Part shown: positions 48,876 to 61,697 of the stretch, one piece after another
Numbering within the stretch: the stretch's first letter is position 1
How the letters are laid out: every line of letters starts with the position of its first letter
Source of the DNA: Klebsiella aerogenes
Lineage (GTDB): Bacteria > Pseudomonadota > Gammaproteobacteria > Enterobacterales > Enterobacteriaceae
Assembly (NCBI GenBank): GCA_029027985.1
Contig: CP119076.1
Span: 2,912,422-2,976,421, forward strand
Direction: 5' to 3'
DNA length: 64,000 nucleotides
The notes under the pieces: model-generated
The model's database searches: none
Told to the model about the DNA's origin: nothing
What the model saw: only the letters and a program-made list of their open reading frames with translations
Position numbers and translations under genes: made by a program

Positions 48876-51032
48876 ATGATGTCTCTCATTTTTCACCCGC
48901 GACGCGTGGACGTCCGACCGTCCCTGCTCGCCGTCAGCATTACCCTGGCGCTTTCTCCCTCTCTTAGCCGGGCTGCCGAAGATACATTGATCGTTGAGGG
49001 TTCCAGCCAGCCTGAAGCAGATAGTTCGCAACAGGACTACAGTGTAAAAACCACGACAACGGGTACCAAGTTACTGCTTGTCCCGCGAGACATCCCGCAA
49101 TCCGTTAGCGTTATCAGCCAACAGCGTATGCAGGATCAGAAGCTGGAAAGTATTGGCCAGGTGCTGAGCAATACAACGGGTGTTTCCGCACAGGTCCAGG
49201 ATAGCGATCGTACCGTTTTTTACTCCCGTGGCTTCTTCGTCAGTAACTATGCCTATGACGACCTCCCCACTTCGATTAGCGAAGTATGGAACTTCGGTGA
49301 TACCGCCACCGATACTGCAATCTATGATCGAATAGAGGTTGTCCGCGGCGCGACGGGCCTTATGAGCGGCTCGGGAAATCCTTCAGCTTACGTCAACATG
49401 GTACGTAAGCATGCCGATAGCCGTGAATTTAAGGGGAACGCGTCGGCCAGCTATGGAAGTTGGGACAAACAGCGCTACGTTCTCGATCTCCAGGCGCCGC
49501 TTATCGATTCAGGGAAACTGCGCGGCCGTGTGATTGCCGGCTATCAGGATAATGACTCTTGGGTCGATCATTATCACTATCGTAAAAAGTTTCTTTATAG
49601 CGTTGTTGATGCCGATCTAACCGATAGCACAACTCTGTCGTTAGGCTATGAATACCAGGAGAGCAACACGGAAGATCCGACCTGGGGAGGGTTGCCAACG
49701 TGGTATAGCAACGGAAGTAAAACCCACTTCAACCGCAGCGACACCGTGGCCCCGAATTGGGCATATTCCGATAAAGACAGTAAAAAAGTTTTTGCCAATT
49801 TTACCCAGCGTTTCGACAACGGCTGGGAGGCCCATCTCAACGGTATGCATACCGAGACCCATTTTGACACCAAAATGATGTACATGTACGGCTATCCGGA
49901 TAAAGAGACCGGGGAAGGTATGGTCGGTTATGGCGGCTGGAACCGTGGCGAACGCAAGCAGGATGCTATAGATGCCTTCCTGCGCGGCGGATATGATTTA
50001 TTTGGCCGTCAGCACCAGGTGATGTTCGGCGGCAGCTTAAGTCGTCAGAAAAACCACTATGACAACTCACTACCTTCCGCCGGCGTCGTAGAGATTGGCA
50101 GTTTCAATAACTGGAACAGCAACATCCCCGATCCGCAGTGGACCGACTGGAAGCTATACAGCAAAGACGATATTCGTCAGTCTTCGGCCTATGCCTCCAC
50201 GCGAATTTCATTAGCCGATCCGCTGCATCTCATACTCGGTGCACGTTATACCCGCTATAACATAAAATACAACCCAGCCGGCGCGCCGCAGACCCGCCTG
50301 GAAAGTACGAAGGATGACATCACACCTTACGCCGGCCTGGTGTACGATATAGACGAAACCTGGTCCGCCTATGCAAGCTATACCTCAATTTTCCAGCCGC
50401 AGGACAAACGCGACGCCAGCGGCCGCTATCTCGATCCCACCACCGGTAAAAGCTATGAAGCGGGTATTAAAGCCGATTGGTTCGATACCCGACTGACCAC
50501 CTCTTTAGCCATCTTTCGTATTGAACAGGATAATGTCGCTAATAACACCTACACCTATCTCCCCAGCGGTGAGTCGATTTATGAATCGAAGGATGGCGTA
50601 GTGAGTAAAGGCGTTGAGTTCGAGCTAAATGGCGCGCTGACGGATAACTGGCAGTTGACCTTTGGCGCCACACGTTATGTTGCAGAAGATAAAGACGGTG
50701 AGACGGTGAGCTCCGATCAACCACGAACCACGATGAAATTGTTTACTCGTTACCAACTCCCGATGCTACCGGAACTGGCCATTGGCGGTGGCGTCAACTG
50801 GCAAAGCAAGATTTGGAACGGCGTGAGCGGCGGTCCGAATGGCCGAGACTACATTGCTCAGGGAAGCTACGGCCTGGTCAGCCTGTTTAGCCGCTATCAG
50901 GTCAGTAAAAACTTTTCATTACAGGCGAACGTCAATAACCTGTTCAATAAAGAATATTATGATTATGTCGGCTCCTACCTGGTTTACGGCGCGCCGCTAA
51001 ACTTCTCGCTCTCTGCCAATTATGACTTTTAA
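48876..51032 (+). CDS. fhuE: TonB-dependent siderophore receptor, FhuE-like
   Basis: The 718-residue precursor has a signal peptide (cleavage near SRA-AE, about 33), a TonB box DTLIVEG (36-42), a plug domain with RDIPQSVSVISQQRM, and a barrel ending in Phe. It lies where E. coli has fhuE and aligns along its length, but divergence is much greater than for its neighbours, so substrate range (coprogen, rhodotorulic acid in E. coli) may differ. The ATGs at 48876 and 48879 are both possible; AAGGG spacing favours the second. Base composition looks lower in GC than adjacent genes. Confidence 0.78.
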   Translation: MMSLIFHPRRVDVRPSLLAVSITLALSPSLSRAAEDTLIVEGSSQPEADSSQQDYSVKTTTTGTKLLLVPRDIPQSVSVISQQRMQDQKLESIGQVLSNTTGVSAQVQDSDRTVFYSRGFFVSNYAYDDLPTSISEVWNFGDTATDTAIYDRIEVVRGATGLMSGSGNPSAYVNMVRKHADSREFKGNASASYGSWDKQRYVLDLQAPLIDSGKLRGRVIAGYQDNDSWVDHYHYRKKFLYSVVDADLTDSTTLSLGYEYQESNTEDPTWGGLPTWYSNGSKTHFNRSDTVAPNWAYSDKDSKKVFANFTQRFDNGWEAHLNGMHTETHFDTKMMYMYGYPDKETGEGMVGYGGWNRGERKQDAIDAFLRGGYDLFGRQHQVMFGGSLSRQKNHYDNSLPSAGVVEIGSFNNWNSNIPDPQWTDWKLYSKDDIRQSSAYASTRISLADPLHLILGARYTRYNIKYNPAGAPQTRLESTKDDITPYAGLVYDIDETWSAYASYTSIFQPQDKRDASGRYLDPTTGKSYEAGIKADWFDTRLTTSLAIFRIEQDNVANNTYTYLPSGESIYESKDGVVSKGVEFELNGALTDNWQLTFGATRYVAEDKDGETVSSDQPRTTMKLFTRYQLPMLPELAIGGGVNWQSKIWNGVSGGPNGRDYIAQGSYGLVSLFSRYQVSKNFSLQANVNNLFNKEYYDYVGSYLVYGAPLNFSLSANYDF

Positions 51033-51042
51033 TCCTTAGTAA

Positions 51043-51069
51043 TAAAAAAGGCAGCCATTCGGCTGCCTT
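51043..51069. terminator. Bidirectional terminator between fhuE and ptsG
   Basis: AAGGCAGCC-ATTC-GGCTGCCTT (51048-51069) is a perfect 9-bp stem. On the minus strand a T run follows, ending ptsG. Confidence 0.85.
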
Positions 51070-51088
51070 AGTCTCCCCGTACTACGTC

Positions 51089-52522
51089 TTAGTTGTTACG
51101 GATGTATTCATCCATTTCGGTTTTCAGGTTATCGGACTTGGTGCCGAAAATAGCCTGAACGCCGGAACCTGCAACAACTACGCCAGCGGCACCCAGTTTT
51201 TTCAGGCCAGGCTGATCAACTTTCGCCACGTCAGCCACGCTGACGCGCAGACGAGTAATACATGCGTCGAGGTTAGTGATGTTCTCTTTGCCGCCGAAGG
51301 CCGCAATCAGAGCCGGGGCCATTTCGCTGGTCGCACCGACTTTGCTGTCTTCAGTCGCATCTTCACGACCTGGTGTTTTCAGGTTCAGTGCTTTAATCAG
51401 CACGCGGAAGACAACGTAGTACACGATCGCGTAGCAAATACCGACAATCGGGAACAGCCACAGTTTGCTGCTGTTGCCAGACAGAACGATAAAGTCGATC
51501 AGACCGTGAGAGAACGATGTGCCGTCACGCATACCCAGCAGGATACAGATCGGGAACGCCAGACCGGCCAGAATCGCGTGAATGATATACAGGATCGGCG
51601 CCACGAACATGAAGGAGAACTCGATCGGCTCGGTAATACCGGTCAGGAACGAGGTCAACGCAGCAGAGATCATGATACCGCCCACTTTCGCGCGGTTCTC
51701 CGGTTTAGCAGAGTGCCAAATCGCGATCGCGGCAGCCGGCAGGCCGTACATTTTGAACAGAAAGCCACCGGACAGTTTGCCCGCAGTCGGGTCGCCCGCC
51801 ATGTAACGCGGGATGTCGCCGTGGAACACCTGACCGGCAGCGTTGGTGTATTCCCCAATCTGCATCTGGAAAGGTACGTTCCAGATGTGGTGCAGACCGA
51901 ACGGCACCAGGCAGCGCTCGATGAAACCGTAGATACCAAACGCGACAACCGGGTTCTGGTAAGCAGCCCACTGAGAGAAAGTCTGGATGGCAGAACCGAT
52001 TGGCGGCCAGATGAAGGACAGAATCACGCCGGTGAAAATAGCGGCGAGACCCGAGATAATCGGCACAAAACGCTTGCCCGCGAAGAAGCCCAGATATTCA
52101 GGCAGCTTGATGCGATAGAAGCGGTTAAACATGTAGGCTGCAATAGCACCGGAGATAATCCCGCCAAGTACGCCGGTATCGGCCAGGTGTTTCGCGGCGA
52201 TTTCCTCAGCAGGTAAATGCAGAACCAGCGGCGCGACTACCGCCATGGTTTTCACCATGATGCCGTAAGCGACAACCGCAGCCAGCGCGGATACACCGTC
52301 GTTATTGGTGAAGCCGAGCGCGACACCGATAGCGAAGATCAGCGGCATATTGGCGAATACTGAACCGCCTGCTTCTGCCATGACGTGGGAAACCACGGCT
52401 GGCAGCCAACTGAAGTTGGCAGAACCGACGCCCAGCAGGATACCTGCGATAGGCAGTACGGATACCGGCAGCATCAGCGATTTACCGACCTTCTGCAGGT
52501 TAGCAAATGCATTCTTAAACAT
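51089..52522 (-). CDS. ptsG: PTS glucose-specific IIBC component
   Basis: PtsG imports and phosphorylates glucose with IIA-Glc (Crr). The 477-residue protein has an N-terminal membrane IIC domain (about 1-385) and a C-terminal IIB domain whose phosphorylated Cys421 lies in DACITRLRV. Its dephosphorylated form sequesters Mlc. Upstream lie CRP, Mlc and SgrS sites, all nearly identical to E. coli. It is monocistronic and ends at a strong terminator. Confidence 0.98.
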   Translation of the reverse strand: MFKNAFANLQKVGKSLMLPVSVLPIAGILLGVGSANFSWLPAVVSHVMAEAGGSVFANMPLIFAIGVALGFTNNDGVSALAAVVAYGIMVKTMAVVAPLVLHLPAEEIAAKHLADTGVLGGIISGAIAAYMFNRFYRIKLPEYLGFFAGKRFVPIISGLAAIFTGVILSFIWPPIGSAIQTFSQWAAYQNPVVAFGIYGFIERCLVPFGLHHIWNVPFQMQIGEYTNAAGQVFHGDIPRYMAGDPTAGKLSGGFLFKMYGLPAAAIAIWHSAKPENRAKVGGIMISAALTSFLTGITEPIEFSFMFVAPILYIIHAILAGLAFPICILLGMRDGTSFSHGLIDFIVLSGNSSKLWLFPIVGICYAIVYYVVFRVLIKALNLKTPGREDATEDSKVGATSEMAPALIAAFGGKENITNLDACITRLRVSVADVAKVDQPGLKKLGAAGVVVAGSGVQAIFGTKSDNLKTEMDEYIRNN

Positions 52523-52525
52523 AAT

Positions 52526-52546
52526 TGAGAGTGCTCCTGAGTATTT
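52526..52546 (-). promoter_or_regulatory. SgrS-pairing and ribosome-binding region of ptsG mRNA
   Basis: On the minus strand ACTCAGGAGCACTCTCAATT precedes the ATG and matches E. coli, where SgrS RNA base-pairs over the GGAG to block translation during glucose-phosphate stress. Confidence 0.8.
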
Positions 52547-52623
52547 GGTACTTTTTTTACGCTTTCACGCATTGGCCCGGGGGGAGAACCGTGCCGTGGA
52601 CAGGACATCTAAGCGCCCTTTAT

Positions 52624-52644
52624 TTATTACACAGAGTAAAATAA
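52624..52644. promoter_or_regulatory. Mlc operator of ptsG
   Basis: TTATT (52624-52628) and AATAA (52640-52644) with an 11-base AT-rich spacer match the Mlc site at the E. coli ptsG start point. Confidence 0.7.
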
Positions 52645-52659
52645 TTAACGTGGAGATTG

Positions 52660-52675
52660 TTTGACGGTTATCACG
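52660..52675. promoter_or_regulatory. CRP site of ptsG
   Basis: TTTGA-CGGTTA-TCACG matches TGTGA-N6-TCACA at 8 of 10 positions. Its centre (52667.5) fits a class II position about 40 bases upstream of a start near 52627. Confidence 0.65.
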
Positions 52676-52819
52676 TTTCATTCAGCCAACACGTAAAAAC
52701 TTACACTGATTTACATAAAGTGTATCTATATGTTGCAAAAGAGCCATCACTGCCCCTAACGCGGCGGTGAACTTTACTCGTTTTGGCTATTAATTACGAG
52801 CCTTAAAATAATAGAGAGA

Positions 52820-53614
52820 TCAGGCAGGTTGCAGTCTGGCGGGGTCAATATGGAACAGGGTGGCAAAGTTGTCGGTGGTTTGTTGCGCCAGCTGTTCCAG
52901 CGAGACGCCCTTCAACACCGCCATATATTCGGCAACATCACGCACCATCGCCGGTTGGTTCTCTTTGCCGCGGTGCGGCACCGGCGCCAGGTACGGCGAA
53001 TCGGTTTCCACCAGCAGGCGGTCGAGTGGAACATAGCGCGCGGCATCGCGCAGCTGTTCGGCGTTGCGGAACGTAACGATGCCGGAAAACGAGATATAGA
53101 ACCCCATGTCCAACAATTTACCCGCTGTCTCCCTATCCTCAGTGAAACAGTGTAGTACGCCACCGCAATCCGTCACTTTTTCTTCCTGTAAAATCGCCAG
53201 CGTATCGGCGCGCGCGTCGCGGGTATGCACAATGACCGGCTTATTTAATTCGCGGCCAATCCGAATGTGTTGACGGAAGGACTCCTGCTGACGAGGCTTG
53301 ATTTCCGGGGTATAGAAATAGTCAAGCCCGGTCTCTCCCATCGCGACCACGCCCTCTTCCGCCGCCAGCGTGCGAAGCTCTTCAAAGTCATACGCTTCAT
53401 CCTGGTTGAGCGGATGCACACCGCAGGAGAACACGACGTTATTGCGCTGGCCGATTAGCTCACGCATACCGCGATATCCTGGCAGCGTCGTGGCGACCGC
53501 CAGACAAAACTTCACGTCACGCGCGGCGGCTTTCGCCAGCACATCATCAACATCTTTGTGCAGCGTTTGATAATCCAGGCCATCAAGATGGCAATGGGAG
53601 TCGACTAAAAACAT
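52820..53614 (-). CDS. ycfH: TatD-family metal-dependent hydrolase YcfH
   Basis: The 264-residue protein has the TatD metal site: SHCHLDGL (His7, His9), an MGETGLDY motif, HTRDARAD and ETDSPYLAP. Family members are 3'-5' exonucleases and D-amino-acyl-tRNA or DNA-repair hydrolases; the true substrate of YcfH is unsettled. It is the last gene of the yceD-to-ycfH series, 10 bases after holB. Confidence 0.93.
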   Translation of the reverse strand: MFLVDSHCHLDGLDYQTLHKDVDDVLAKAAARDVKFCLAVATTLPGYRGMRELIGQRNNVVFSCGVHPLNQDEAYDFEELRTLAAEEGVVAMGETGLDYFYTPEIKPRQQESFRQHIRIGRELNKPVIVHTRDARADTLAILQEEKVTDCGGVLHCFTEDRETAGKLLDMGFYISFSGIVTFRNAEQLRDAARYVPLDRLLVETDSPYLAPVPHRGKENQPAMVRDVAEYMAVLKGVSLEQLAQQTTDNFATLFHIDPARLQPA

Positions 53615-53624
53615 TTTTTTATTC

Positions 53625-54629
53625 TCAGAGATGCGAGACGGGCAGAACCGCCCCGGGTTGCAGGTAATGCTCCCAGCGCAGAAGGCGCTCGGTCAGCAAG
53701 AGTTCGCGGTTAACGCCGACCACGTTCAGCAGTTGTTCGCGACAGGCGCTAACGTCGCGAGTGATGGCCTCAAGACGCGGCCCCGGCAGCATCTGCGCCA
53801 GCTGGTTTACCAGCGACCAGGCATCCGGGTTGCTGACCAGCGCGATCCCCTGTTGGCGTTTTTGCGCGTCCAGCAGCAGCGATGCCAGCCAATGCAGGCG
53901 AACTGGTGACTGTTCGTGGTTCAGGATCGATAACAATGACAGCCAGTCGCCACTCGTTAAGGTGTCGGCTAGCGCCTGGCACAGCTGTTGTCGCGGCGCC
54001 CAGTTGGCTTCTTGTAGCAGCGCCAGCGCAGCTGCCGGCGCGTTGGCGCTGAGGCGTAGCGCCGCCAGCAAGGCATCTTGTGACATTGTCACTTCTCGCT
54101 CTAACCACGCTAAAGCATACGCTTCGGAAGGCGGAGCAAGGTGATAAGAACGGCAACGGCTACGTAATGTCGCCAGTAAACGCGCAGGCTCCTGGCAGGC
54201 AAGGAAGAACCAGGTATTTTCCGGCGGCTCTTCCAACGTCTTCAGTAAGGCGTTGGCGGCAGCATCCGTTAACAGCGGGGCATCGTTTATCCACACCACT
54301 TTTGCGCCGCCAAGACGCGCGCGCTCATAAAGCTTTTCGGTAATAGTGCGCACCGCATCGATACCTAACGCGCTCTTACCCTTCTCCGGAGCGAGCGTGT
54401 AGTAATCCGGATGGGTGCCGGCCTGCATCAGTTGACAGCTGTGGCAATGACCGCAGCTTTTGTGCCCTTCCGGCTGACGACACATCAGGAATCGGCACAA
54501 TGCGTAGATCAGCGCATCGCCGCCCATTCCCGGCAGTGCCTGCAATAATAACGCATGGTGACCCCGTCCGGCCTGATACCCGGCAACTAGCTGTTCGAAT
54601 GACGGGCGTAACCACGGATACCATTTCAT
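53625..54629 (-). CDS. holB: DNA polymerase III subunit delta'
   Basis: The delta' subunit is part of the clamp loader with gamma/tau and delta. The 334-residue AAA+ protein has a zinc site of four Cys (50, 59, 62, 65) and a degenerate P-loop LPGMGG that does not bind ATP. It retains the SRC motif (LRSRCRSY) that supplies the arginine finger. The start at 54629 overlaps tmk by 4 bases. Confidence 0.96.
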   Translation of the reverse strand: MKWYPWLRPSFEQLVAGYQAGRGHHALLLQALPGMGGDALIYALCRFLMCRQPEGHKSCGHCHSCQLMQAGTHPDYYTLAPEKGKSALGIDAVRTITEKLYERARLGGAKVVWINDAPLLTDAAANALLKTLEEPPENTWFFLACQEPARLLATLRSRCRSYHLAPPSEAYALAWLEREVTMSQDALLAALRLSANAPAAALALLQEANWAPRQQLCQALADTLTSGDWLSLLSILNHEQSPVRLHWLASLLLDAQKRQQGIALVSNPDAWSLVNQLAQMLPGPRLEAITRDVSACREQLLNVVGVNRELLLTERLLRWEHYLQPGAVLPVSHL

Positions 54630-55267
54630 GCGCGCTGCTCCGCAACCCATTGCGTGATGACCGTGCGGATATCGCGTTCAACCGCATCCAACGGCTGTGT
54701 CGCGTCAACGGTACGGATTGTCGGATCCTGCGCCGCCAGCTCAAGATAGCGCGCGCGGGTACGATTAAAGAAGTTCATCGACTCCTGCTCAATGCGATCC
54801 AGATCGCCACGGGCGCGGGCGCGCTTGAGGCCGACTTCCGGCGTTACATCAAGATAGAGGGTTAAATTGGGACGAAAATCGCCGAGTACCGCATCACGCA
54901 GCGTCGCCAGCATCCCCTGATCGATACCGCGACCGCCCCCCTGGTAGGCCTGAGTCGACAGATCATGGCGATCGCCGATGACCCACTGCCCGCGGGCCAG
55001 CGCCGGTTTGATAACCGTCTCCACCAGTTGAACGCGAGCGGCGTAAAACATCAACACTTCCGCTTTATCATTAATCACTTCATCGCCGGTGGACTGGATA
55101 TCCAACACCAGACTGCGCAGTTTTTCGGCCAGGATGGTGCCGCCCGGCTCGCGGGTAAACACCATATCGCTGATACCCAGCTGTTCCAGAGTCTCAACGA
55201 CCAGATTACGCGCGGTCGTTTTCCCTGCCCCTTCCAGGCCTTCGATGACGATATAGTTACTGCGCAT
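54626..55267 (-). CDS. tmk: Thymidylate kinase
   Basis: Tmk phosphorylates dTMP to dTDP. The 213-residue enzyme has the P-loop GLEGAGKTT (10-18), the DR(H/Y) motif GDRHDLS and the LID region [10 protein letters not shown]. It overlaps mltG by 11 bases and holB by 4. Confidence 0.97.
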   Translation of the reverse strand: MRSNYIVIEGLEGAGKTTARNLVVETLEQLGISDMVFTREPGGTILAEKLRSLVLDIQSTGDEVINDKAEVLMFYAARVQLVETVIKPALARGQWVIGDRHDLSTQAYQGGGRGIDQGMLATLRDAVLGDFRPNLTLYLDVTPEVGLKRARARGDLDRIEQESMNFFNRTRARYLELAAQDPTIRTVDATQPLDAVERDIRTVITQWVAEQRA

Positions 55268-56279
55268 TTTTTTCCTTAAGTACTTTTAAATAGTCCTGAA
55301 CTGAACGGTTATGGCTGGCCAGATTGGTATTGAACGTATGGCCGCCTTTACCGTCAGCAACAAAATAGAGGTACGGCGTCTTAGCCGGATGGGCTGCCGC
55401 ATTGAGAGACGCCTCGCCGGGTATGGCGATAGGTCCCGGCGGCATACCGCTGATGACATAGGTGTTATAAGCGGTCGGCGTTTCCAGATCTTTACGCGAC
55501 AGTTTACCATTATAGCGCTCTCCCATACCGTAAATCACGGTAGGGTCGGTTTGCAGACGCATGCCAATACGCAGCCGGTTAATGAACACCGAGGCCACGC
55601 GATCGCGTTCGGCAGGAACTGCGGTCTCTTTCTCGACAATCGAGGCCATCGTCAGCAGCTGATTCTGATCTTTATACGGTAGATTATCCGCACGCCCTTC
55701 CCAGGCTTTAGCCACCGCGGCGACCATTTTCTGGTGCGCGCGTTTAAGGATCGCAACATCGCTGGTGTTAGCGGTGTACATCCAGGTGTCTGGCCAGAAC
55801 CACCCTTCAACCCAATCGGCATGTTCGAGCCCTAATGCTTTTGCCAGCGCTTCGTAGCTGTCATCATCGAGGGTGTGCTTAACGTATGGCGCATCGCGCA
55901 ACTGGCGCAGGTAATCGCTAACGCGCATGCCTTCGACAAAACGTAATGGGAACTGCGCTTCTTTACCGCTCGCCAACAACTGCAGCATTTCGCGCACCGT
56001 CATCTGCGGGGTAAAGCGATAGGTGCCGGCTTTGAAATGGGATAATTCAGGTTCAACGCGCAGCAGCCACTGGAAAACGCGCGGGCGATTAATCACTTTA
56101 TCGCCATAAAGTTGCTGGCCGAGCGCCATTCGCCCGGTACCCGGCTCAAGGGTGAAGATGGTCTCTTCTTTAATAAGCAGTTTGCTATCCGCCAGTTGAC
56201 GGACCTTCCACATGCCTGCTGCGGCGGCAATACCTAACACCACCACTACCAGCAGGACAAAACGTAACATTTTCTTCAT
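55257..56279 (-). CDS. mltG: Endolytic murein transglycosylase MltG
   Basis: MltG (YceG) cuts nascent glycan strands and sets their length. The 340-residue protein has one N-terminal membrane segment (about 5-24), a LysM-like subdomain and the YceG catalytic domain with the Glu in [15 protein letters not shown]. It starts 2 bases after pabC, as in E. coli. Confidence 0.96.
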   Translation of the reverse strand: MKKMLRFVLLVVVVLGIAAAAGMWKVRQLADSKLLIKEETIFTLEPGTGRMALGQQLYGDKVINRPRVFQWLLRVEPELSHFKAGTYRFTPQMTVREMLQLLASGKEAQFPLRFVEGMRVSDYLRQLRDAPYVKHTLDDDSYEALAKALGLEHADWVEGWFWPDTWMYTANTSDVAILKRAHQKMVAAVAKAWEGRADNLPYKDQNQLLTMASIVEKETAVPAERDRVASVFINRLRIGMRLQTDPTVIYGMGERYNGKLSRKDLETPTAYNTYVISGMPPGPIAIPGEASLNAAAHPAKTPYLYFVADGKGGHTFNTNLASHNRSVQDYLKVLKEKNAQ

Positions 56280-56281
56280 GA

Positions 56282-57091
56282 CTAACCAGGCAGCTCACAC
56301 AATGGGGCTAAAAAATGGTAAAGATCGCGTTCGGACCAACAGACATCATCCCAACGGCGAACCGGTACCAGCGGCATAAGCGCATTGCAAATCAGCACTT
56401 CATCAGCATCGCGCAGCGCATCAGGGCGCATGGATACTTCGACAACATGAAAAGGCGAACGTGCCAACATGGCCATACAGCGCTGGCGCATAATGCCATT
56501 GACGCCAGCTTGATCGAGGCGCGGCGTGAAGACATGCTTTCCTTTGCGCCAGAATAAATTCGCGGCACAGCATTCCGTAAGCCACCCATCGCTGTCAAGA
56601 ACCAGCGCCTCATCGGCGTTCGTCTGCTCAAGATGAGAACGAATCAATATCTGTTCCAGACGGTTGAGGTGTTTGAGACCGGCCAGGGAGGGATTGCGTC
56701 CCAGACGGATTGGACTAAGCGCAAGCGTTATCCCCTCGGCTCGCCAGCGGGCATAGTGCGCAGGAAATGACGAAACGCTCACCATTCGGGTAGGTTGCGC
56801 GCAGCCGGAAGCGCTGTACCCTCTTCCCCCGACGCCACGAGAAATAATCACTTTAATGACCGCTTCACGGTGCGGCATTGCCAGGCTTTGCATCTCCTGA
56901 CTCAGCGCTTGCCATTCCATATATGGAATAAAGAGCTTTTCGCAGGTGGTTTGCAGGCGCGTCAAATGGGCATCAAGGAAGCATACCTGGCCGTTAATCA
57001 CGCGCGCGGTGGTAAAACAACCGTCGCCAAATTGAGTCGCGCGGTCATTTGCCGCCAGCACATCCTGCTCAACACCATTTATCAAGAACAT
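56282..57091 (-). CDS. pabC: Aminodeoxychorismate lyase
   Basis: PabC releases p-aminobenzoate and pyruvate from 4-amino-4-deoxychorismate for folate synthesis. This 269-residue PLP enzyme of fold type IV has the Lys in [10 protein letters not shown]. The start at 57091 follows AAGGAGCC and restores the family N-terminus MFLINGVEQ. It is downstream of fabF beyond an intervening hairpin. Confidence 0.94.
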   Translation of the reverse strand: MFLINGVEQDVLAANDRATQFGDGCFTTARVINGQVCFLDAHLTRLQTTCEKLFIPYMEWQALSQEMQSLAMPHREAVIKVIISRGVGGRGYSASGCAQPTRMVSVSSFPAHYARWRAEGITLALSPIRLGRNPSLAGLKHLNRLEQILIRSHLEQTNADEALVLDSDGWLTECCAANLFWRKGKHVFTPRLDQAGVNGIMRQRCMAMLARSPFHVVEVSMRPDALRDADEVLICNALMPLVPVRRWDDVCWSERDLYHFLAPLCELPG

Positions 57092-57164
57092 AGAAGGCTC
57101 CTTTTCACTGACGAAACAGTGTCGCAGGACAAAAAGCAGAGAACAAGCGGAGAAAACCGAATAA

Positions 57165-57189
57165 AAAAGACCCGACAAGCGGGTCTTTT
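57165..57189 (-). terminator. fabF terminator
   Basis: AAAAGACCCG and CGGGTCTTTT form a perfect 10-bp stem with a 5-nt loop, between fabF and pabC. The AT arm gives T runs on both strands. Confidence 0.8.
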
Positions 57190-57220
57190 CGTCAAAGCAT
57201 CAACCGGTATTAGCCGAATA

Positions 57221-58788
<1,568 letters not shown>

Positions 58789-58998
58789 ACTCTTAAATTT
58801 CCTATCAAAACTCGCTTTCGCGATGGTTTTCGTAGTGTATAAAATGTTGAAAAATTTGCAACTAAATCCCGGCAGGTCTTACCACGATTTTACGCTATTT
58901 TGCGGCTGTTTGCCCCCATAACGCAAATCATTTCGCACAAAACTATACCCGGGACCGTGCAGACTGCGCGGTTCCTGAACGTTTTGTGCAAATCTCGG

Positions 58999-59733
58999 TC
59001 AGACCATATACATCCCGCCGTTGACGTGCAGGGTTTCACCAGTGATGTAACCCGCTTCGTCAGAGGCTAAGAATGCAACCGCGCTGGCGATTTCATTTGG
59101 GGAGCCAAGGCGCCCCGCAGGAACTGCCGCCAGCGTACCCGCACGCTGCTCATCGGTCAGCGCACGCGTCATGTCCGTTTCAATAAAGCCCGGAGCAACA
59201 ACGTTTACAGTAATACCGCGAGACGCAACTTCACGTGCCAGTGACTTACTGAAACCAATCAGACCCGCTTTCGCCGCAGCGTAGTTAGCCTGACCAGCAT
59301 TTCCCATGGTACCAACCACAGAACCGATAGTGATAATACGACCATGACGCTTTTTCATCATAGCGCGCATTACCGCTTTTGACAGACGGAATACAGATGA
59401 CAGGTTGGTTTCGATAATATCGTTCCACTCATCATCTTTCATTCGCATTAACAGATTATCACGAGTAATCCCGGCATTATTGACCAGGATATCAACTTCG
59501 CCAAATTCTGCGCGAACATTTTCCAGAACAGATTCGATAGATGCCGGGTCGGTCACATTCAGCATCAGACCTTTACCGTTGGCGCCTAAATAATCGCTGA
59601 TCGCCTGCGCACCGCTTTCGCTGGTGGCAGTACCGATAACTTTCGCGCCGCGTGCGGCGAGGGTTTCAGCGATTGCGCGGCCGATACCGCGGCTTGCACC
59701 GGTGACCAGCGCGATTTTTCCTTCAAAACTCAT
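58999..59733 (-). CDS. fabG: 3-oxoacyl-ACP reductase
   Basis: FabG reduces beta-ketoacyl-ACP with NADPH. The 244-residue SDR enzyme has TGASRGIG for the cofactor, NNAGIT, and the catalytic Ser-Tyr-Lys with YAAAKAG. It lies 12 bases after fabD. Confidence 0.98.
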   Translation of the reverse strand: MSFEGKIALVTGASRGIGRAIAETLAARGAKVIGTATSESGAQAISDYLGANGKGLMLNVTDPASIESVLENVRAEFGEVDILVNNAGITRDNLLMRMKDDEWNDIIETNLSSVFRLSKAVMRAMMKKRHGRIITIGSVVGTMGNAGQANYAAAKAGLIGFSKSLAREVASRGITVNVVAPGFIETDMTRALTDEQRAGTLAAVPAGRLGSPNEIASAVAFLASDEAGYITGETLHVNGGMYMV

Positions 59734-59745
59734 GGTATTCCTCTT

Positions 59746-60675
59746 TTATTGCTCAAGCGCCGCAGACATCGCCGCCGGCTCATTGAGCGCAGAAGCAGTC
59801 AGGGTGTCAACAATACGTTTGGTCAGGCCGGTGAGGACTTTACCCGGCCCCATTTCATACAGGTGCTCTACGCCCTGAGATGCCATAAATTCAACGGTCT
59901 TGGTCCACTGAACCGGGCTGTACAGCTGGCGAATCAGCGCATCGCGGATAGCATCCGGCGCGGTTTCACACTTCACGTCGACGTTGTTCACAACCGGAAC
60001 GGTCGGCGCGTTAAAGGTAATTTTCTGCAGTTCAATCGCCAGTTTCTCTGCCGCAGGCTTCATCAGCGCGCAGTGAGACGGCACGCTGACCGGCAACGGC
60101 AGCGCACGTTTGGCGCCAGCGGCTTTACAGGCGGCGCCTGCGCGTTCAACGGCTTCTTTATGACCCGCGATCACCACCTGGCCCGGCGAGTTGTAATTCA
60201 CTGGCGAAACCACCTGCCCTTCGGCAGACGCTTCACAAGCTTTAGCGATTGCCGCGTCGTCCAGGCCAATGATGGCGGACATGGCGCCGGTGCCTTCCGG
60301 TACGGCTTCCTGCATGAATTTGCCACGCAATTCAACCAGGCGAACGGCGTCAGCGAAATCGATAACGCCCGCACAAACCAGCGCAGAGTATTCGCCGAGG
60401 CTATGGCCGGCTAACAGCGCTGGCGCTTTTCCGCCCTGCTGCTGCCACACGCGATACAGCGCCACAGAGGCGGTCAACAGCGCCGGCTGCGTTTGCCAGG
60501 TTTTGTTCAATTCTTCTGCCGGGCCCTGTTGGGCAAGCGCCCACAGATCGTAACCCAACGCTGCGGAAGCTTCACCGAAAGTCTCTTCGATAATCGGCCA
60601 GGTCGCAGCCATATCCGCCAGCATCCCGACAGCCTGAGAGCCCTGTCCCGGGAACACAAAAGCAAATTGCGTCAT
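59746..60675 (-). CDS. fabD: Malonyl-CoA:ACP transacylase
   Basis: FabD makes malonyl-ACP. The 309-residue enzyme has the nucleophile Ser in GHSLGEYSALV and the His in VPSHCALM. It lies between fabH (15 bases) and fabG (12 bases). Confidence 0.98.
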   Translation of the reverse strand: MTQFAFVFPGQGSQAVGMLADMAATWPIIEETFGEASAALGYDLWALAQQGPAEELNKTWQTQPALLTASVALYRVWQQQGGKAPALLAGHSLGEYSALVCAGVIDFADAVRLVELRGKFMQEAVPEGTGAMSAIIGLDDAAIAKACEASAEGQVVSPVNYNSPGQVVIAGHKEAVERAGAACKAAGAKRALPLPVSVPSHCALMKPAAEKLAIELQKITFNAPTVPVVNNVDVKCETAPDAIRDALIRQLYSPVQWTKTVEFMASQGVEHLYEMGPGKVLTGLTKRIVDTLTASALNEPAAMSAALEQ

Positions 60676-60690
60676 GTTTACATCCTTCTA

Positions 60691-61644
60691 CTAAAAACGA
60701 ACCAGCGCGGAACCCCAGGTGAAACCACCACCAAAGGCTTCCAGCAGAATCAACTGACCGCGTTGAATGCGGCCATCGCGCACCGCTTCATCAAGCGCGC
60801 AAGGAACGGAGGCGGCGGAAGTATTGCCATGGCGATCGAGCGTGACCACCACATTATCCATCGACATTCCCAGCTTTTTCGCCGTTGCGCTGATGATCCG
60901 CAGGTTCGCCTGGTGCGGCACCAGCCAGTCCAGCGCCGAGCGCTCAAGGTGGTTAGCCGCCAGCGTCTCATCGACGATATGCGCCAGTTCAGTAACCGCG
61001 ACTTTAAAGACTTCGTTCCCGGCCATCGTCAGATAGATCGGGTTTTCCGGCTCGACGCGATCGGCGTTCGGCAAGGTTAACAGTTCGCCGTAACGCCCGT
61101 CAGCGTGCAGATGCGTGGAGATAATTCCTGGCTCTTCGGAAGCGCCAAGCACTACCGCGCCCGCACCATCGCCAAAGATAATGATCGTACCGCGATCGGT
61201 GGGATCGCAGGTACGCGCCAGCACATCGGCGCCGATCACTAACGCGTAATCCACGGAACCATTCTTCACGTACTGATCGGCGATGCTCAACGCATAGGTG
61301 AAGCCCGCGCAGGCGGCAGCGACGTCAAACGCCGGGCAGCCTTTCACGCCCAGCATCGATTGAATCTGGCACGCAGAGCTTGGGAAAGCGTGTGTACCAG
61401 AGGTGGTCGCAACAACGATCAGACCAATTTGCTCCGGGTTAACATTCGCCATTTCCAGCGCTTTCTTTGCGGCCTCGAAGCCCATCGTAGCAACTGTTTC
61501 GTTCGCTGCGGCAATACGGCGTTCGCGAATACCTGTACGAGTCACAATCCACTCGTCAGTCGTATCAACCATTTTTTCCAGGTCGGCGTTAGTACGCACT
61601 TGCTCAGGCAGATAGCTGCCGGTGCCAATAATCTTTGTATACAT
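60691..61644 (-). CDS. fabH: 3-oxoacyl-ACP synthase III
   Basis: FabH starts fatty-acid synthesis by joining acetyl-CoA and malonyl-ACP. The 317-residue enzyme has the catalytic Cys in [12 protein letters not shown], His in [12 protein letters not shown] and Asn in [10 protein letters not shown]. It follows plsX by 53 bases. Confidence 0.98.
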   Translation of the reverse strand: MYTKIIGTGSYLPEQVRTNADLEKMVDTTDEWIVTRTGIRERRIAAANETVATMGFEAAKKALEMANVNPEQIGLIVVATTSGTHAFPSSACQIQSMLGVKGCPAFDVAAACAGFTYALSIADQYVKNGSVDYALVIGADVLARTCDPTDRGTIIIFGDGAGAVVLGASEEPGIISTHLHADGRYGELLTLPNADRVEPENPIYLTMAGNEVFKVAVTELAHIVDETLAANHLERSALDWLVPHQANLRIISATAKKLGMSMDNVVVTLDRHGNTSAASVPCALDEAVRDGRIQRGQLILLEAFGGGFTWGSALVRF

Positions 61645-61697
61645 GTACGCTCAGTCACTCTTGGGTAATATACCCGCGTGGTTCAAACCGCAGGGCG

